Assembly: GCF_000243255.1 (NCBI RefSeq)
Contig: NZ_CM001436.1
Span: 343,977-407,976 of the forward strand
DNA: 64,000 nucleotides
DNA from: Methanoplanus limicola DSM 2279
GTDB taxonomy: Archaea; Halobacteriota; Methanomicrobia; Methanomicrobiales; Methanomicrobiaceae
Reading direction: 5' to 3'
Part shown: one piece after another, positions 9,056 to 18,689 of the stretch
How positions within the stretch are numbered: position 1 is the first letter of the stretch
Layout: each line of letters opens with the position of its first letter
The notes under the pieces: model-generated
Told to the model about the DNA's origin: nothing
Seen by the model: only the letters and a program-made list of their open reading frames with translations
Databases searched by the model: none
Translations under genes and position numbers: made by a program

Positions 9056-9868
9056 ATGCCGGAGATCGGAGTAATAGGTACCGGAAGCATGGGGAAGATG
9101 CTAATCCGAAGTTTTATTAAAAGCAGAGTCCTGAAACCAGGAGAGATAACCGCGTCAAACAGAACAGAAGAAAAACTTCTGATGATTGCAGAAGAGACAG
9201 GTATCAAAAAGGCATCATCAAACAGAGCAGCGGTCAGAGATTCTGATATAATATTCCTCTGCGTTGTCCCGGATAAGGCAGAAGAAGTAATCTCTGAGAT
9301 CAGAGATTGTCTGACGGAAGGAAAAATCCTCGTCTCGGCAGTCACAGATCTCTCTACCGGAAAGATGACCGAATGGATTGGAAGAACCACCCCGGTAGCA
9401 AGGGTTATTCCGTCAGTCACATCAAACAGACTTTCCGGTGTATCAGTGCTGTCATTTGACGGTATTTTAGATGACAGTAAAAAAGAGGAGATAACAAAGC
9501 TTTTCAGCGCAATTTCAAAGCCGGTAACTGTCCCGGAGTCAGAGATCTCCGCCTACTCCGATATCGCAAGTTCATCTCCTGCATTCATTGCCGGAATTAT
9601 GAAGGAATTTTCCGCTGCTGCCGTAAGATATTACGGCCTCGAACAGGATACTGCGGATATGGCTGTAAGAGAAGCATTTACCGGGACTGCAAAACTTATT
9701 GAATATGATTACAGCACATTTGACAGCCTTATTGCAGATGTTGCAACAGAAGGCGGCATTACCGGAGAAGGGATAAGAATTATCAGAGAAAATGCCGGAG
9801 AACTCTTCTCTGCCATGTTAAAAGAGACAGATAAAAAACATAAACTGATCTCAGAGAAATTCCGCTGA
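9056..9868 (+). CDS. proC: Pyrroline-5-carboxylate reductase (ProC family)
   Basis: A 270-residue NAD(P)H-dependent reductase that would make proline from 1-pyrroline-5-carboxylate. The N-terminal Rossmann motif is IGVIGTGSMGKMLIRSF, followed by SNRTEEK, DIIFLCVVPDK, VARVIPSVTSN (the PN-like motif has Ser in place of the usual Asn) and the C-terminal helical dimer domain with SSPAFIAGIMK and AFTGTAKLI. Length is normal. The divergence at the substrate motifs means a ProC-like (ComER-type) reductase is the alternative. ATTTTATACATATAA ends about 17 bp before ATG 9056, pointing to a leaderless transcript. Confidence 0.82.
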   Translation: MPEIGVIGTGSMGKMLIRSFIKSRVLKPGEITASNRTEEKLLMIAEETGIKKASSNRAAVRDSDIIFLCVVPDKAEEVISEIRDCLTEGKILVSAVTDLSTGKMTEWIGRTTPVARVIPSVTSNRLSGVSVLSFDGILDDSKKEEITKLFSAISKPVTVPESEISAYSDIASSSPAFIAGIMKEFSAAAVRYYGLEQDTADMAVREAFTGTAKLIEYDYSTFDSLIADVATEGGITGEGIRIIRENAGELFSAMLKETDKKHKLISEKFR

Positions 9869-9879
9869 AAACAAATTTT

Positions 9880-9914
9880 CCGGCAGGCAGGATTAACTTT
9901 TGCTAATCTGCCGG
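9880..9914. other. Imperfect stem-loop after proC
   Basis: CCGGCAG-GCAG-GATTA pairs with TAATC-TGCCGG, with a 4-5 nt bulge in the left arm produced by a duplicated GCAG. It begins 12 bp after the proC stop but lacks a T-run directly after it, so a terminator role is only possible. Confidence 0.35.
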
Positions 9915-10029
9915 CAGATAAAAAAAGACCGGAATTTCTTCACCACACGATTGTTGTTTTTTTCGCAACAAACCATATATCTGTCATTAAAATAAGATGT
10001 TTAGAGAATAAATTGCAGGTGAAACGCAT

Positions 10030-12261
10030 TTGAAATCACCCTTTAAAATATTAGCAGACTTCATAATAGCACGGCCAAAGATAGTCGCCATTGCAGTCAT
10101 AATCTGGTTTTTAATTGCGGCATACGGCATGTCGCTTATTTATATGAAAACCGGCGATGACACTTACATCGATAAGGACACACCAAGAGGTGTAACCCTT
10201 GAAAATTACAAGGAGATGTTCAGTTCATCGGCAATAATGCTCATCTATGAATCAGATGACGTCCTTGATCCCAAAAACCTGGAGTATATGGAAGAACTCC
10301 AGGATCAGACGGCAAAGGAGGACGGAGCAAGGAGCGTTGCCGGCATAACCGATATGATAAAGTCGGTCAATAACGGTGAAATGCCCACTTCAACAGCAGA
10401 AATTGACCGGATAAAGGATATGCTCCCGGCTGAGCTTCTTGAGAAGTATCTCCCCTCAAATACAATGACAATTGCCGTTGTAAATCTCGATACCGGAATT
10501 TCGGATGAAAAAGAAGAGGCGCTCCTGGACAATCTCAAAAGCCTTATAAAAATATCAGGGATGCCGCCCGACATGACAGTCACAGTCAGCGGAAATCCGG
10601 CATTCAGCCAGCAGATGGGTGAGGAGATGGGCAAGTCAACCGGAACTCTGATCTTTGCGGCTATGCTTCTGATGGTCGTCGCTGTCGGCATTTTATTTGC
10701 TCATGTCAGCTACAGGTTCCTTCCGGTAGGTGTGGTATTTACAGGACTGATAAGTACATTCGGTGTGATGGGACTGACCAACATCCCTATCAGTATGGTG
10801 GTGATAGCCGCATTTCCGGTGCTGATAGGAATTGGTATTGACTATGCGATTCAGTTCCACTCGCGACTTGATGATGAGGTAAAAAACGGACTGGATGTTG
10901 AAGGAAGTGTCAGAAAGACCATAGAATATTCAGGTCCGTCCATACTCTATGCAATGATTGCAACATCACTTGGATTTATAGCGATGTATGTCTCCCCAAT
11001 CCCAATGGTTGTTGACTTCGGACTGACCTGCCTTATCGGAGTTATATGCTGTTATCTGGCTGCACTTGTAATGGTGCCGACATTCGGCCTCCTTGTTGGG
11101 TATAAAGCCAAAGAAGCCAGGAACAGTTCAGCAGAGAAAAAGATGGAGCAGTATGACAGTTTCCTTGGAAACCTCTCACATAAAATTGCCAAAAGTCCGC
11201 TCTATATCCTTCTTATTCTCGGATTCATAGCAATTATCGGCATCCAGCTTGACAATGAAGTTCCGATAAGCTTTGACGAACAGACCTTTGTACCTCCGGA
11301 TATGCCGGCAGTCGTTGACATGAAGAAAGTCACAAGGACGATGGGATCAACCGATACCCTGACTGTAATGGTCAGAGGTGACGATGTATTAAATCCTGAT
11401 GTTATTGAATGGATAGATAATTTCGGGGAGTATGAGATCAGTTCAAGAAATGAGATCACCGGAGTCACGAGCATTGCAACCCTTATTAAGAATTCAAACG
11501 GGGGCATAATTCCGTCAAGTGAGGCTGAAATTACTGAAATAGTCAGTTCAATTCCTGAATCTGAAAAAAGCCCGTATATCAATGGCCGGATGACAACAGT
11601 ATTACAGTTCAGCATGCTGGACCTCGAAGCAGATCCTGCCGAATCACTGATCAATAATGTCAGACGGGATCTAACATGGAACTATCCTCCGCCCGGCATT
11701 GACGCTGTACTCACAGGTTCTTCGGAGATGGGCGTATCTCTCATAAAATCGATCAATGACGGAAAGGCACAGATGACATATCTCGGATTTTTACTGATAT
11801 TTGTCTGGCTGATATTCATATACCGCAGAGTAACGGCAGTAACTCCAATCATTCCGATAATTATGATTGTCGGGTGGAATGGTGCAATCATGTACGGGCT
11901 TGGCATTGACTACACTCCGATGACGGCAGTTTTAGGTTCAATGACGATAGGGGTTGCATCTGAATATACCATTCTCATTATGGAGAGGTATATGGAAGAG
12001 AGAAAGAACGGGAAAGATAAACTTGAAGCCATACGCATAGGGGTTCAGAAGATTGGTACTGCGATTACAGTATCCGGAATGACGACAGTCTTTGGATTCT
12101 CTGCACTTCTGCTCTCAGGCTTTAATATTATCAAGAATTTCGGAATGGTGACTGTAATTACGGTTGGGTTCTCCCTTATCGGGGCAATTGTAGTTATGCC
12201 TGCTGTCCTTTCAATAATGGGCAAATTTGAGAAGCCGTACAGGGACGATGAAATGCTGTGA
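10030..12261 (+). CDS. RND superfamily exporter (HAE3/MMPL type)
   Basis: A 743-residue membrane protein with the duplicated RND plan: one helix at the N-terminus (about 15-35), a large outer domain (35-195), five helices (about 200-350), a helix near 390, a second outer domain (410-580) and five final helices. SSD-like signatures GIGIDYAIQFHSR and SVASEYTIL-type (GVASEYTILIMERYMEERK) are present in both halves. Archaeal members probably move hydrophobic compounds or lipids out of the membrane using the ion gradient. Start is TTG 10030, preceded by a GGTGA ribosome site; there is no adaptor gene nearby, as usual for this subfamily. Confidence 0.9.
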   Translation: MKSPFKILADFIIARPKIVAIAVIIWFLIAAYGMSLIYMKTGDDTYIDKDTPRGVTLENYKEMFSSSAIMLIYESDDVLDPKNLEYMEELQDQTAKEDGARSVAGITDMIKSVNNGEMPTSTAEIDRIKDMLPAELLEKYLPSNTMTIAVVNLDTGISDEKEEALLDNLKSLIKISGMPPDMTVTVSGNPAFSQQMGEEMGKSTGTLIFAAMLLMVVAVGILFAHVSYRFLPVGVVFTGLISTFGVMGLTNIPISMVVIAAFPVLIGIGIDYAIQFHSRLDDEVKNGLDVEGSVRKTIEYSGPSILYAMIATSLGFIAMYVSPIPMVVDFGLTCLIGVICCYLAALVMVPTFGLLVGYKAKEARNSSAEKKMEQYDSFLGNLSHKIAKSPLYILLILGFIAIIGIQLDNEVPISFDEQTFVPPDMPAVVDMKKVTRTMGSTDTLTVMVRGDDVLNPDVIEWIDNFGEYEISSRNEITGVTSIATLIKNSNGGIIPSSEAEITEIVSSIPESEKSPYINGRMTTVLQFSMLDLEADPAESLINNVRRDLTWNYPPPGIDAVLTGSSEMGVSLIKSINDGKAQMTYLGFLLIFVWLIFIYRRVTAVTPIIPIIMIVGWNGAIMYGLGIDYTPMTAVLGSMTIGVASEYTILIMERYMEERKNGKDKLEAIRIGVQKIGTAITVSGMTTVFGFSALLLSGFNIIKNFGMVTVITVGFSLIGAIVVMPAVLSIMGKFEKPYRDDEML

Positions 12262-12419
12262 GGTGCTCACACAAACACCTGCTATTTTTCCGGAAGAAAA
12301 AAACAGAATGATAACAGAATGATTTTTCAGTCCATAAAGAGATATTCAGTCTGAGAAGAAATATTGCCAAAAAACCAATGATAAATTTTTCTTCTTTTAA
12401 ATTTAAAATGATAATATAG

Positions 12420-13460
12420 GTGGATGTTTTGGACTATCAGGACTATGGCAGGCGTGAGGTAACCCTTGTCCAGGCAGCAGGTGCACTGAACTCAAGGCTG
12501 TACCAGGTCAGCGTCACAAATATGAGAATAGCTTTTGTGCCACAGGATTCAACCGGAGTTTCTCCCTTTTCATATTATCCGGACAATATTCTGGACTATA
12601 AATTATATGAGGACCCTTACGGCCATCCGGGAGTTGAGCTTGAAATTCTCTTTTCAAACGGCATATCCGATATAGTGCATATCTCATTTATGGAGAAATC
12701 TGAGAGGGATGAGATATTTTATGCAGTCAAGGCCACACTTGAAGGAATGCCGGATAAATTTGTGGAGATTATGCACAATGCTCAGAAAAAGGCAGAGAAG
12801 AAGGAGAATAAAAAGGCAGTCACAGGAAAATATTCAGACGAAATTTATGACAATAAAAAACCTGAAGATATAAATTCTGAATACAGGCATAATGCAGTGA
12901 TGTCATTTCCGGAGAAGATAAAGGGATTTCTCCTGAATCCGGCTGACACATTTTACAGAGCATCAGCAGATTCATTCAGTGACGCCTTCATCTTTGCACT
13001 TGTGATGCTGGGGCTGTCTGCTGTGATTAACATAATTGTGCTCATATTCATCGGACCGGGAATTGCACCTGACGGTTCGGTTTATGCCACCTTAAAAAAC
13101 ATGCCCGCCGGAGATAATGTCCTGTTAATCATTGAATTTTTCGTCCTTATGCTCCTCCTGCTGCTGATATACGGCCTTTTGGTATTTGTATTCTCTAAAA
13201 TACTTGGTACTGATTTAATGGCTGATGAGTCATATGTGACGACATTTTATTCAGCAGCGCCACTTGGGACAGTTGGCTTAATACCAGTCTTCGGTCTGCT
13301 GATAGCGCCCATATGGATGATTTTCCTGCAGTTTACAGGATACAGTGAAGGGCACGGATGTGAAACTGCAAAATCAGCAGTCTGTGCAGTCATTCCTGCG
13401 GTGATAATGGCCCTGATAATATATTATGTAATATTCTCCGGTGAGGTGGCATTCATATGA
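12420..13460 (+). CDS. PH-like domain plus Yip1-type membrane protein
   Basis: A 346-residue protein. Residues 1-105 form a beta-rich PH/GRAM-like domain (VSVTNMRIAFVP, VELEILFSNGISDIVHISF), followed by a Lys-rich linker (about 120-160) and a five-helix Yip1-family membrane domain introduced by the motif FLLNPADTFYRA. Similar proteins in methanogens are of unknown function. Start GTG 12420, with TAGGTGG over the start region and no upstream alternative. It overlaps the next gene by 4 nt (ATGA), so the two are translationally coupled. Confidence 0.82.
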   Translation: MDVLDYQDYGRREVTLVQAAGALNSRLYQVSVTNMRIAFVPQDSTGVSPFSYYPDNILDYKLYEDPYGHPGVELEILFSNGISDIVHISFMEKSERDEIFYAVKATLEGMPDKFVEIMHNAQKKAEKKENKKAVTGKYSDEIYDNKKPEDINSEYRHNAVMSFPEKIKGFLLNPADTFYRASADSFSDAFIFALVMLGLSAVINIIVLIFIGPGIAPDGSVYATLKNMPAGDNVLLIIEFFVLMLLLLLIYGLLVFVFSKILGTDLMADESYVTTFYSAAPLGTVGLIPVFGLLIAPIWMIFLQFTGYSEGHGCETAKSAVCAVIPAVIMALIIYYVIFSGEVAFI

Positions 13461-14104
13461 GATATAAAAGAATATCATTAATCTTCTTCCTGACAGCACT
13501 GATGCTGCTGACCATTGCTGCTCCGGCAAGTGCTGAGGCAGATCCTGAATTTGACTGGGATATATACAGGGTGGACACCTCAAAGTGGCAGGATTATCCG
13601 GATTATGCAAAGTACAGCGGAATAGTCTATGAAGTCCGATTCTATGATATGAGTTCCGGAGCAATCATAGCCTACAACTGGGAATTCGGAGAGGACGACT
13701 GGTGGGGATCAAATGAGGAAAATCCTGTAAAAGTATTCACTGAAGAGGAGGTGCAGGATGATGCTTATTCAATAGAGGTAAAGCTCACTGTGACAGACAG
13801 TTCAGGTGTTCCTTATTTTATCACCAAGCAGGTTTACCTGGAGGAAGGAGGGTTTAACCTTAAGGAGATATACGAACTTACACCGGAACCAACACAGGCT
13901 CCGACACCGGTGCCGACAGCTGCCACGCCAACTCCTGTTCCAACACAAATTCCGACACCAACACCTGAACCTACACCGGCAGCGTCCCACGTGATCGGGC
14001 TGCCCGGAATTTCAGGCGAACTGAATAAACTTCAGACCTGCTCTACAGATTATATCGGGCTTATAAAAGAGATATTCAGAAAAATAGGGATTGTGAAGGA
14101 TTAA
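13457..14104 (+). CDS. Secreted PKD-domain protein with Thr/Pro linker
   Basis: A 215-residue exported protein: signal peptide with cleavage after ASA (about residue 25), one PKD-like beta domain (IIAYNWEFGEDDWWGSNEE, VKVFTEEEVQD, IEVKLTVTDSSG; about 45-125), then a (TP)-rich linker (about 138-175) and a short C-terminal helical segment. PKD domains serve in surface adhesion. There is no visible C-terminal sorting signal. It is coupled to the Yip1-type gene by the ATGA overlap, suggesting a joint membrane/surface role. Confidence 0.8.
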   Translation: MRYKRISLIFFLTALMLLTIAAPASAEADPEFDWDIYRVDTSKWQDYPDYAKYSGIVYEVRFYDMSSGAIIAYNWEFGEDDWWGSNEENPVKVFTEEEVQDDAYSIEVKLTVTDSSGVPYFITKQVYLEEGGFNLKEIYELTPEPTQAPTPVPTAATPTPVPTQIPTPTPEPTPAASHVIGLPGISGELNKLQTCSTDYIGLIKEIFRKIGIVKD

Positions 14105-14309
14105 TCCCATACGCCGGACAGGAGGATTTTCCAGGAGAACAGAAAGATTATTTCAGAGGGACAAATAGAGAGGAGCCGTGAAGGGAAATTCTCAGTTGCC
14201 GGCCGGAGATTTACAAAAAAATTTCCAGCCTTCAGAATCCAGCCTCAAAAAGATGAAAACTCTTCATGAAATATACTGACTCTGAAAAACCCACATAATA
14301 AAGAGATTA

Positions 14310-15752
14310 GTGATGAATAGCATAAATCAAATGAGGGAATCCCGGCTAAAGGATCTGATCTCCCTTGGTGAAGGGTTCACAACAGAATTCAAGAGAGCCA
14401 GTACATCAAACCTTGGCCGGGAAATTTGTGCATTTGCCAATGCTACAGGAGGGGTTATTCTTATTGGTGTATCGGATTCCGGTGATATTATCGGGGTACC
14501 CGATCATAACCGGCTCAAATCAGAAGTCCAGACAACTGCACGTTCCGCAGAACCACCAATCGCTGTTGAAATTGAAAGTCTCGGAGACGTTCTTTCTGTG
14601 ACAGTGCCTGCACAGCATAGCAAACCATACTCTTTTGCCGGGAGATTCTATATTCGCGAAGGGGCAAGCTCACAGCAGATGTCCCGGAATGAAATTCGTG
14701 AATTCTTCTACAGCGAAGGCCTGATCCACTTTGATGAGACACCCTGCGATCGCTTTGATATTAACAGCGATCTTAACATGGCAGTATGGGACCGTTTTGT
14801 CAGAAGGGCAAAGCTTCCCGAAGAGATTGATATGTACTCCACTCTTCAAAACCTCCACCTGATCAGGAATAACCGGATGACTCATGCCGGTGCATGGCTT
14901 CTCGCCGAAGACATAACCTCCATAAATATAAGTGCAACAGTTACATGCGCACTCTTTCGTGGTTCAGACAAAGTCCATATTCTTGACCGCAAGGAGTATA
15001 AAGGCGATCTTTATTCTATTTACGAAGACTGCATGGCATATTTCCAGTCAAAACTTAACACAGAACTTATCCCGACTGCAACAGGGCGTGATGAAAAACC
15101 TGAGCTTCCGGTCGAGGCGCTAAGAGAGGCACTTGTAAATGCTATAGTACACAGGGATTACAGATCAACTGCAAATATCCAGATATATATCTTTCAGGAC
15201 AGGGTTGAGATCGTCACACCCGGAGGCCTCCCCGCCGGAATGCGTGAGGAAGATCTTGGTTTTAAAAGTGTACCCAGAAATCCGCTTTTGTTTGGAATCT
15301 TCCAGCGGATGAACCTTGTAGAGCAGATAGGAAGCGGAATCCGCAGAATTCGCAGGATGTGCAGAGATTATGGAATTGCGGAGCCCGATATTGAAGTATC
15401 CGAATCCTGGGTAACTGTTACATTCAGACGTCCGGTTCTCTCAGGTGAACAAAAATCTGAGGCAGAGTCAGGGGCAGAGTCAGGGGCAGAGTCAGGGGCA
15501 GAGTCAGGGGCAGAGTCAATGGGATACCATATACTCAGAATGCTTTATGATAAACCAATCTCTAAATCAGCTATATCAAAAAGACTGGGACAGAAAACAG
15601 TAACGGGCCGTCTCAACAGGGTTATCCGCCAGTTGCTGGCCGATGAATATATAGAATATACAGTGCCTGAAAAACCAAAAAGCAGAATTCAGCAGTACAG
15701 GCTTACAGAAAAGGGAAAAGAAAAGCTGGGCAGAGAGAATCAGAACAGATAA
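14310..15752 (+). CDS. AlbA_2 (Schlafen AlbA_2-like) domain transcriptional regulator
   Basis: A 480-residue protein of the COG2865 type. The AlbA_2 domain (about 20-130) shows ESRLKDLISLGEGFTTEFKRA and the ANATGGVILIGVSD motif, followed by the ATPase-C/HATPase-like half with VEALREALVNAIVHRDYR, FQDRVEIVTPGGLP and RNPLLFGIF, and a C-terminal winged helix (about 410-478). Such proteins bind nucleic acid and nucleotides and are often linked to stress or phage response. GTG 14310 and ATG 14313 are adjacent; ATG 14313 is equally likely. A 12-bp tandem repeat lies in the linker before the winged helix. Confidence 0.88.
   Translation: MMNSINQMRESRLKDLISLGEGFTTEFKRASTSNLGREICAFANATGGVILIGVSDSGDIIGVPDHNRLKSEVQTTARSAEPPIAVEIESLGDVLSVTVPAQHSKPYSFAGRFYIREGASSQQMSRNEIREFFYSEGLIHFDETPCDRFDINSDLNMAVWDRFVRRAKLPEEIDMYSTLQNLHLIRNNRMTHAGAWLLAEDITSINISATVTCALFRGSDKVHILDRKEYKGDLYSIYEDCMAYFQSKLNTELIPTATGRDEKPELPVEALREALVNAIVHRDYRSTANIQIYIFQDRVEIVTPGGLPAGMREEDLGFKSVPRNPLLFGIFQRMNLVEQIGSGIRRIRRMCRDYGIAEPDIEVSESWVTVTFRRPVLSGEQKSEAESGAESGAESGAESGAESMGYHILRMLYDKPISKSAISKRLGQKTVTGRLNRVIRQLLADEYIEYTVPEKPKSRIQQYRLTEKGKEKLGRENQNR
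15461..15518 (+). repeat. 12-bp tandem repeat inside the AlbA_2 gene
   Basis: GGCAGAGTCAGG is repeated head to tail nearly five times without mismatch, encoding a run of Glu-Ser-Gly-Ala units between the ATPase-like domain and the winged helix. The unit keeps the reading frame, so copy-number change would alter only the linker length. Confidence 0.9.
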
Positions 15753-15845
15753 CAGACATGATAAGGCTGTACCTCAGACTATACTGACGCAGATTCCGGT
15801 ATTCACTCCAAAACAATTTTAATCAGATAAACCAGATAATATTTA

Positions 15846-17084
15846 ATGTCTCTCTATAACCGGGAAACCGGAGCATTACTCTCAGAGGTTGAAAGAGAGC
15901 TTATATTCAGTGACAGGTATGCAGACACCGGTTATGTCAGCTACCTGAAAAAAGGCGGCAGTTATTTTGAATTAAGACCGTCACCGTTCCTTGAAAATAA
16001 AAAAACCTCAATATACTGCTCCGGAGACGCAGCACCACCGCCGGAGAAAATATTCATATCAGCAGATGTCATAGCTGAGGATAAGATCAGTTCATCATCA
16101 GACAGTCCTGTCAGATCAATAAAGACAATTGGCGGCTGGAAACCATTCGATCCGACACCACTTGCAGAGAAGAGAAAAATAATGGACCATGAGGAGATCC
16201 TGTATTACTTCTCAGAAATATTCAGAGGCGAAGAGGAGCTTGTAAATGAGATAGCCACCTGTTCCATATTGTATTCCTTCTCCTCACCAAAACAGTCAGA
16301 TCTCTACGGCGGAGTCAGTACAGCAGTTCTCGGAAGGAAATACCAGTGGGAGAATTTTAAATTTCCTCTAAGAGTAATTCCGGCTGAGATGAAGCGTATG
16401 GACTCTTATTACTACTACTATATCTCAGAGAGAGAAAAGAAAATCAGCAGAGTTAAAGGAGGAGAGAGAAGCTTTGCCATACTAAAGCCTGAAAAATCAG
16501 TCTCTGATCTTCCCGTTGTTCTGGATGAGACCGAAGGGGCGGACTTCCGGAAGGACTACAGGGAAAGACTGAACGAATCTGCTGAAATAATCACCCCGTA
16601 CATCCTCGATTCCCTCTTACTAAAACCAAAATCAACAAAAAAAGTGCAGAAAGAGATTGCCGAACTTGTATATGAACTGAGCGAGGACTATAAGAAAGCA
16701 GGACGTGTTGCATACAGACAGAACCTTGGCGATGCACTTCCCAGACTGTCATCAGCATATGCCAGATTCAGGCATAACTCAAAAGTCATCGGAGATGATG
16801 CAAAAACAGTATTCGGCCTCTGGCTTGATATGCATCACAGGGCCACAAAATACTACAGGACACCATTAAAAATTGCTGAAATCTACGAACTGAGTGGAGA
16901 TGCAAGAAAGCTGTACATTGACTTAAATGAGATATATGGTGCAGATTACAATATCCCTATAGAAGAGACATTTGAACTGACAACCCTTAACTATGAGGAT
17001 TTCATGCTTTCAGTTGATACACTCTGCCAGAAGGGATTCTGCATCAGGGGCCGGGATTTTATCAGGCTTGTTGAGCAGTATTAA
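15846..17084 (+). CDS. Hypothetical protein (412 aa), no family recognised
   Basis: A soluble, charged 412-residue protein with no signal peptide or membrane segment. The N-terminal 100 residues look beta-rich, a helical part starts at about 118 (MDHEEILYYFSEIFRGEEE), there is a Tyr run (SYYYYYISE) near 197 and the C-terminal 170 residues are helical with a conserved look (YRQNLGDALPRLSSAYARFR, AKTVFGLWLDMHHRATKYY). The final 60 residues could be a winged helix (LTTLNYEDFMLSVDTLCQKGF, RGRDFIRLVEQY), which would make it DNA-related, but this is only inference. TATA-like agataatattta lies immediately before ATG 15846; the AlbA_2 gene ends 93 bp upstream on the same strand. Confidence 0.75.
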   Translation: MSLYNRETGALLSEVERELIFSDRYADTGYVSYLKKGGSYFELRPSPFLENKKTSIYCSGDAAPPPEKIFISADVIAEDKISSSSDSPVRSIKTIGGWKPFDPTPLAEKRKIMDHEEILYYFSEIFRGEEELVNEIATCSILYSFSSPKQSDLYGGVSTAVLGRKYQWENFKFPLRVIPAEMKRMDSYYYYYISEREKKISRVKGGERSFAILKPEKSVSDLPVVLDETEGADFRKDYRERLNESAEIITPYILDSLLLKPKSTKKVQKEIAELVYELSEDYKKAGRVAYRQNLGDALPRLSSAYARFRHNSKVIGDDAKTVFGLWLDMHHRATKYYRTPLKIAEIYELSGDARKLYIDLNEIYGADYNIPIEETFELTTLNYEDFMLSVDTLCQKGFCIRGRDFIRLVEQY

Positions 17085-17306
17085 CCGGAAATATAACCGG
17101 ATTTCTGTTACATCAGGAAGAATGTAACTGCGTTTGGCAATATCAGAAGAGATGGTTAAATAACCATGCCCTGAAATTGCCTCATGAAGCACCTGTATCA
17201 GGCATCATCATTTTCATCCATCATCTGCATGCAGACAGAATTGCCGGCAGATGGATGACTATTCAGGATAAAAGAAGAATCACACACAGACAGTAACAAC
17301 CACAGA

Positions 17307-18578
17307 TCAGATATAATATACACCAATTCTTACCTTTTTAAAGACTGTACTCCCAAGAACGTGCATAACATCCAAAACCTCGCCCTCATCAAACGCAGTC
17401 GAAATTCTTCTCTCAGGGTCAGGATTATCATCCCATGAGAGACCACTGAAGACAACCCCGTGAATATTCCTGAATACATTACCGCCATACCCGCCAGGTA
17501 TAATTCTCTCAATCAGATCACTTTCTGCCGCACCCGATGAGACAATGTCCCTCTTAGCCAGCACACCAAATGCGAGCATAGTCTTGCCCCTGTACTCAGG
17601 CACATCTCCGGCAAAGAACCATTCCTTCCGGTTATCAGGATGATCAACACGCAGGCGGTTTTCAGGCTCATTGCCCTTAAGTGGACTCTTCTTAATTCTC
17701 CTGCCCGAAAATTCGCTCAAAATACCCCAGATTACAACACAGGCAATCCCGCTGAAATGCTTACCTCTCTCTTCTGCAAGGGCAAATATCTCCTCTGAAA
17801 CTCCCTCAGCGGTGATGCCCCTTACAGGATCGTCCGGAGTAATAGTAACAATCTCATTAAAACGCCCCCTGACACCTGCACTGTAACCGGAATAATAGCA
17901 CACACCCGGACTGCTGCTCATCACGGTAAAATAGTCAGGCAGACCGCTCTCATCAGTCGGGAACCAGGCAATGGTATTTTTCAGGGTGACAAACTCCCCC
18001 ATCCGAACCATCGCATCCTCCTTACAGTCACCCATTGCACCAAGACCGAGTGAGTAATCGGCCCCCATAATATCCCGGGTGACGACATCAGATTCACAAA
18101 TACGTGAATTCAGCAGATCCATAATACTGCCGGAGACGTGCATCTCCGGTTTTTTAGCGGAGATATGCTCAATCGTAAGGCTGTAACCCGGCCTCTTCTT
18201 CTGCCGGAGTGCCATGTCCTCAATGATATTTAACCCGGAATTACACCTGAAATATTTTAGGGCAGAATACCGGTCATCAAAGATCCTGAAGACACCGTCA
18301 AGCCCGGATGTCTCTAAGACCTTCACCGGAAATTCAGAGACGGAATAGAGAACAAGATCACCACCTCTCTTCTTCATCTGCTTTTTTACAGAGAGAATTA
18401 TCCTTATGCCACCGCTTGAGAGATAAGGCACACCAGCCATGCCAACCGCAATATTGCAGTCATCATCCTCCAGAACACTGCGGATATATTCACCAAAAAC
18501 GCCTGCACCTTCACCGTCAAACCGTCCATGCGGAAGTACAGTCAGAATCCCCTCTTCCCTCTCAGAAATAATATCCAT
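17307..18578 (-). CDS. STAS domain fused to a large C-terminal domain of unknown function
   Basis: Residues 1-105 are a STAS (anti-sigma-factor antagonist) domain: LTVLPHGRFDGEGAGVFGEY, NIAVGMAGVPYLSSGGIRII with the Ser-Ser-Gly-Gly corresponding to the phosphorylatable site, and ETSGLDGVFRIFDD. The remaining 300 residues are a domain I do not recognise, with GADYSLGLGAMGD, the segment TPDDPVRGITAEGVSEEI and FAGDVPEYRGKTMLAFGVL. The same fusion pattern suggests a partner-switching output protein. No sensor phosphatase or anti-sigma kinase gene adjoins it. Start ATG 18578 is preceded by aaggagaaa (minus strand), a good ribosome site. Confidence 0.72.
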   Translation of the reverse strand: MDIISEREEGILTVLPHGRFDGEGAGVFGEYIRSVLEDDDCNIAVGMAGVPYLSSGGIRIILSVKKQMKKRGGDLVLYSVSEFPVKVLETSGLDGVFRIFDDRYSALKYFRCNSGLNIIEDMALRQKKRPGYSLTIEHISAKKPEMHVSGSIMDLLNSRICESDVVTRDIMGADYSLGLGAMGDCKEDAMVRMGEFVTLKNTIAWFPTDESGLPDYFTVMSSSPGVCYYSGYSAGVRGRFNEIVTITPDDPVRGITAEGVSEEIFALAEERGKHFSGIACVVIWGILSEFSGRRIKKSPLKGNEPENRLRVDHPDNRKEWFFAGDVPEYRGKTMLAFGVLAKRDIVSSGAAESDLIERIIPGGYGGNVFRNIHGVVFSGLSWDDNPDPERRISTAFDEGEVLDVMHVLGSTVFKKVRIGVYYI

Positions 18579-18689
18579 GAATTTCTCCTTAAAGAATAAT
18601 TTGGAAGGATTTGTATATATTCAGTCCGGTTACAGGAGGAGACAAAACATAACCATTAACCCGGAAAAATCAGAGAAGGGGGAAAAAAT

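Noticed and set aside
9940..9965. TTGTTG/CAACAA hairpin with T-loop before the RND gene as a terminator
   Set aside because: The six-base stem is weak, the T-run is in the loop rather than after it, and it is not needed to explain the layout.
12420..14104. Yip1/PKD pair as an S-layer export system
   Set aside because: Only coupling by ATGA overlap supports a joint role; nothing points to export.
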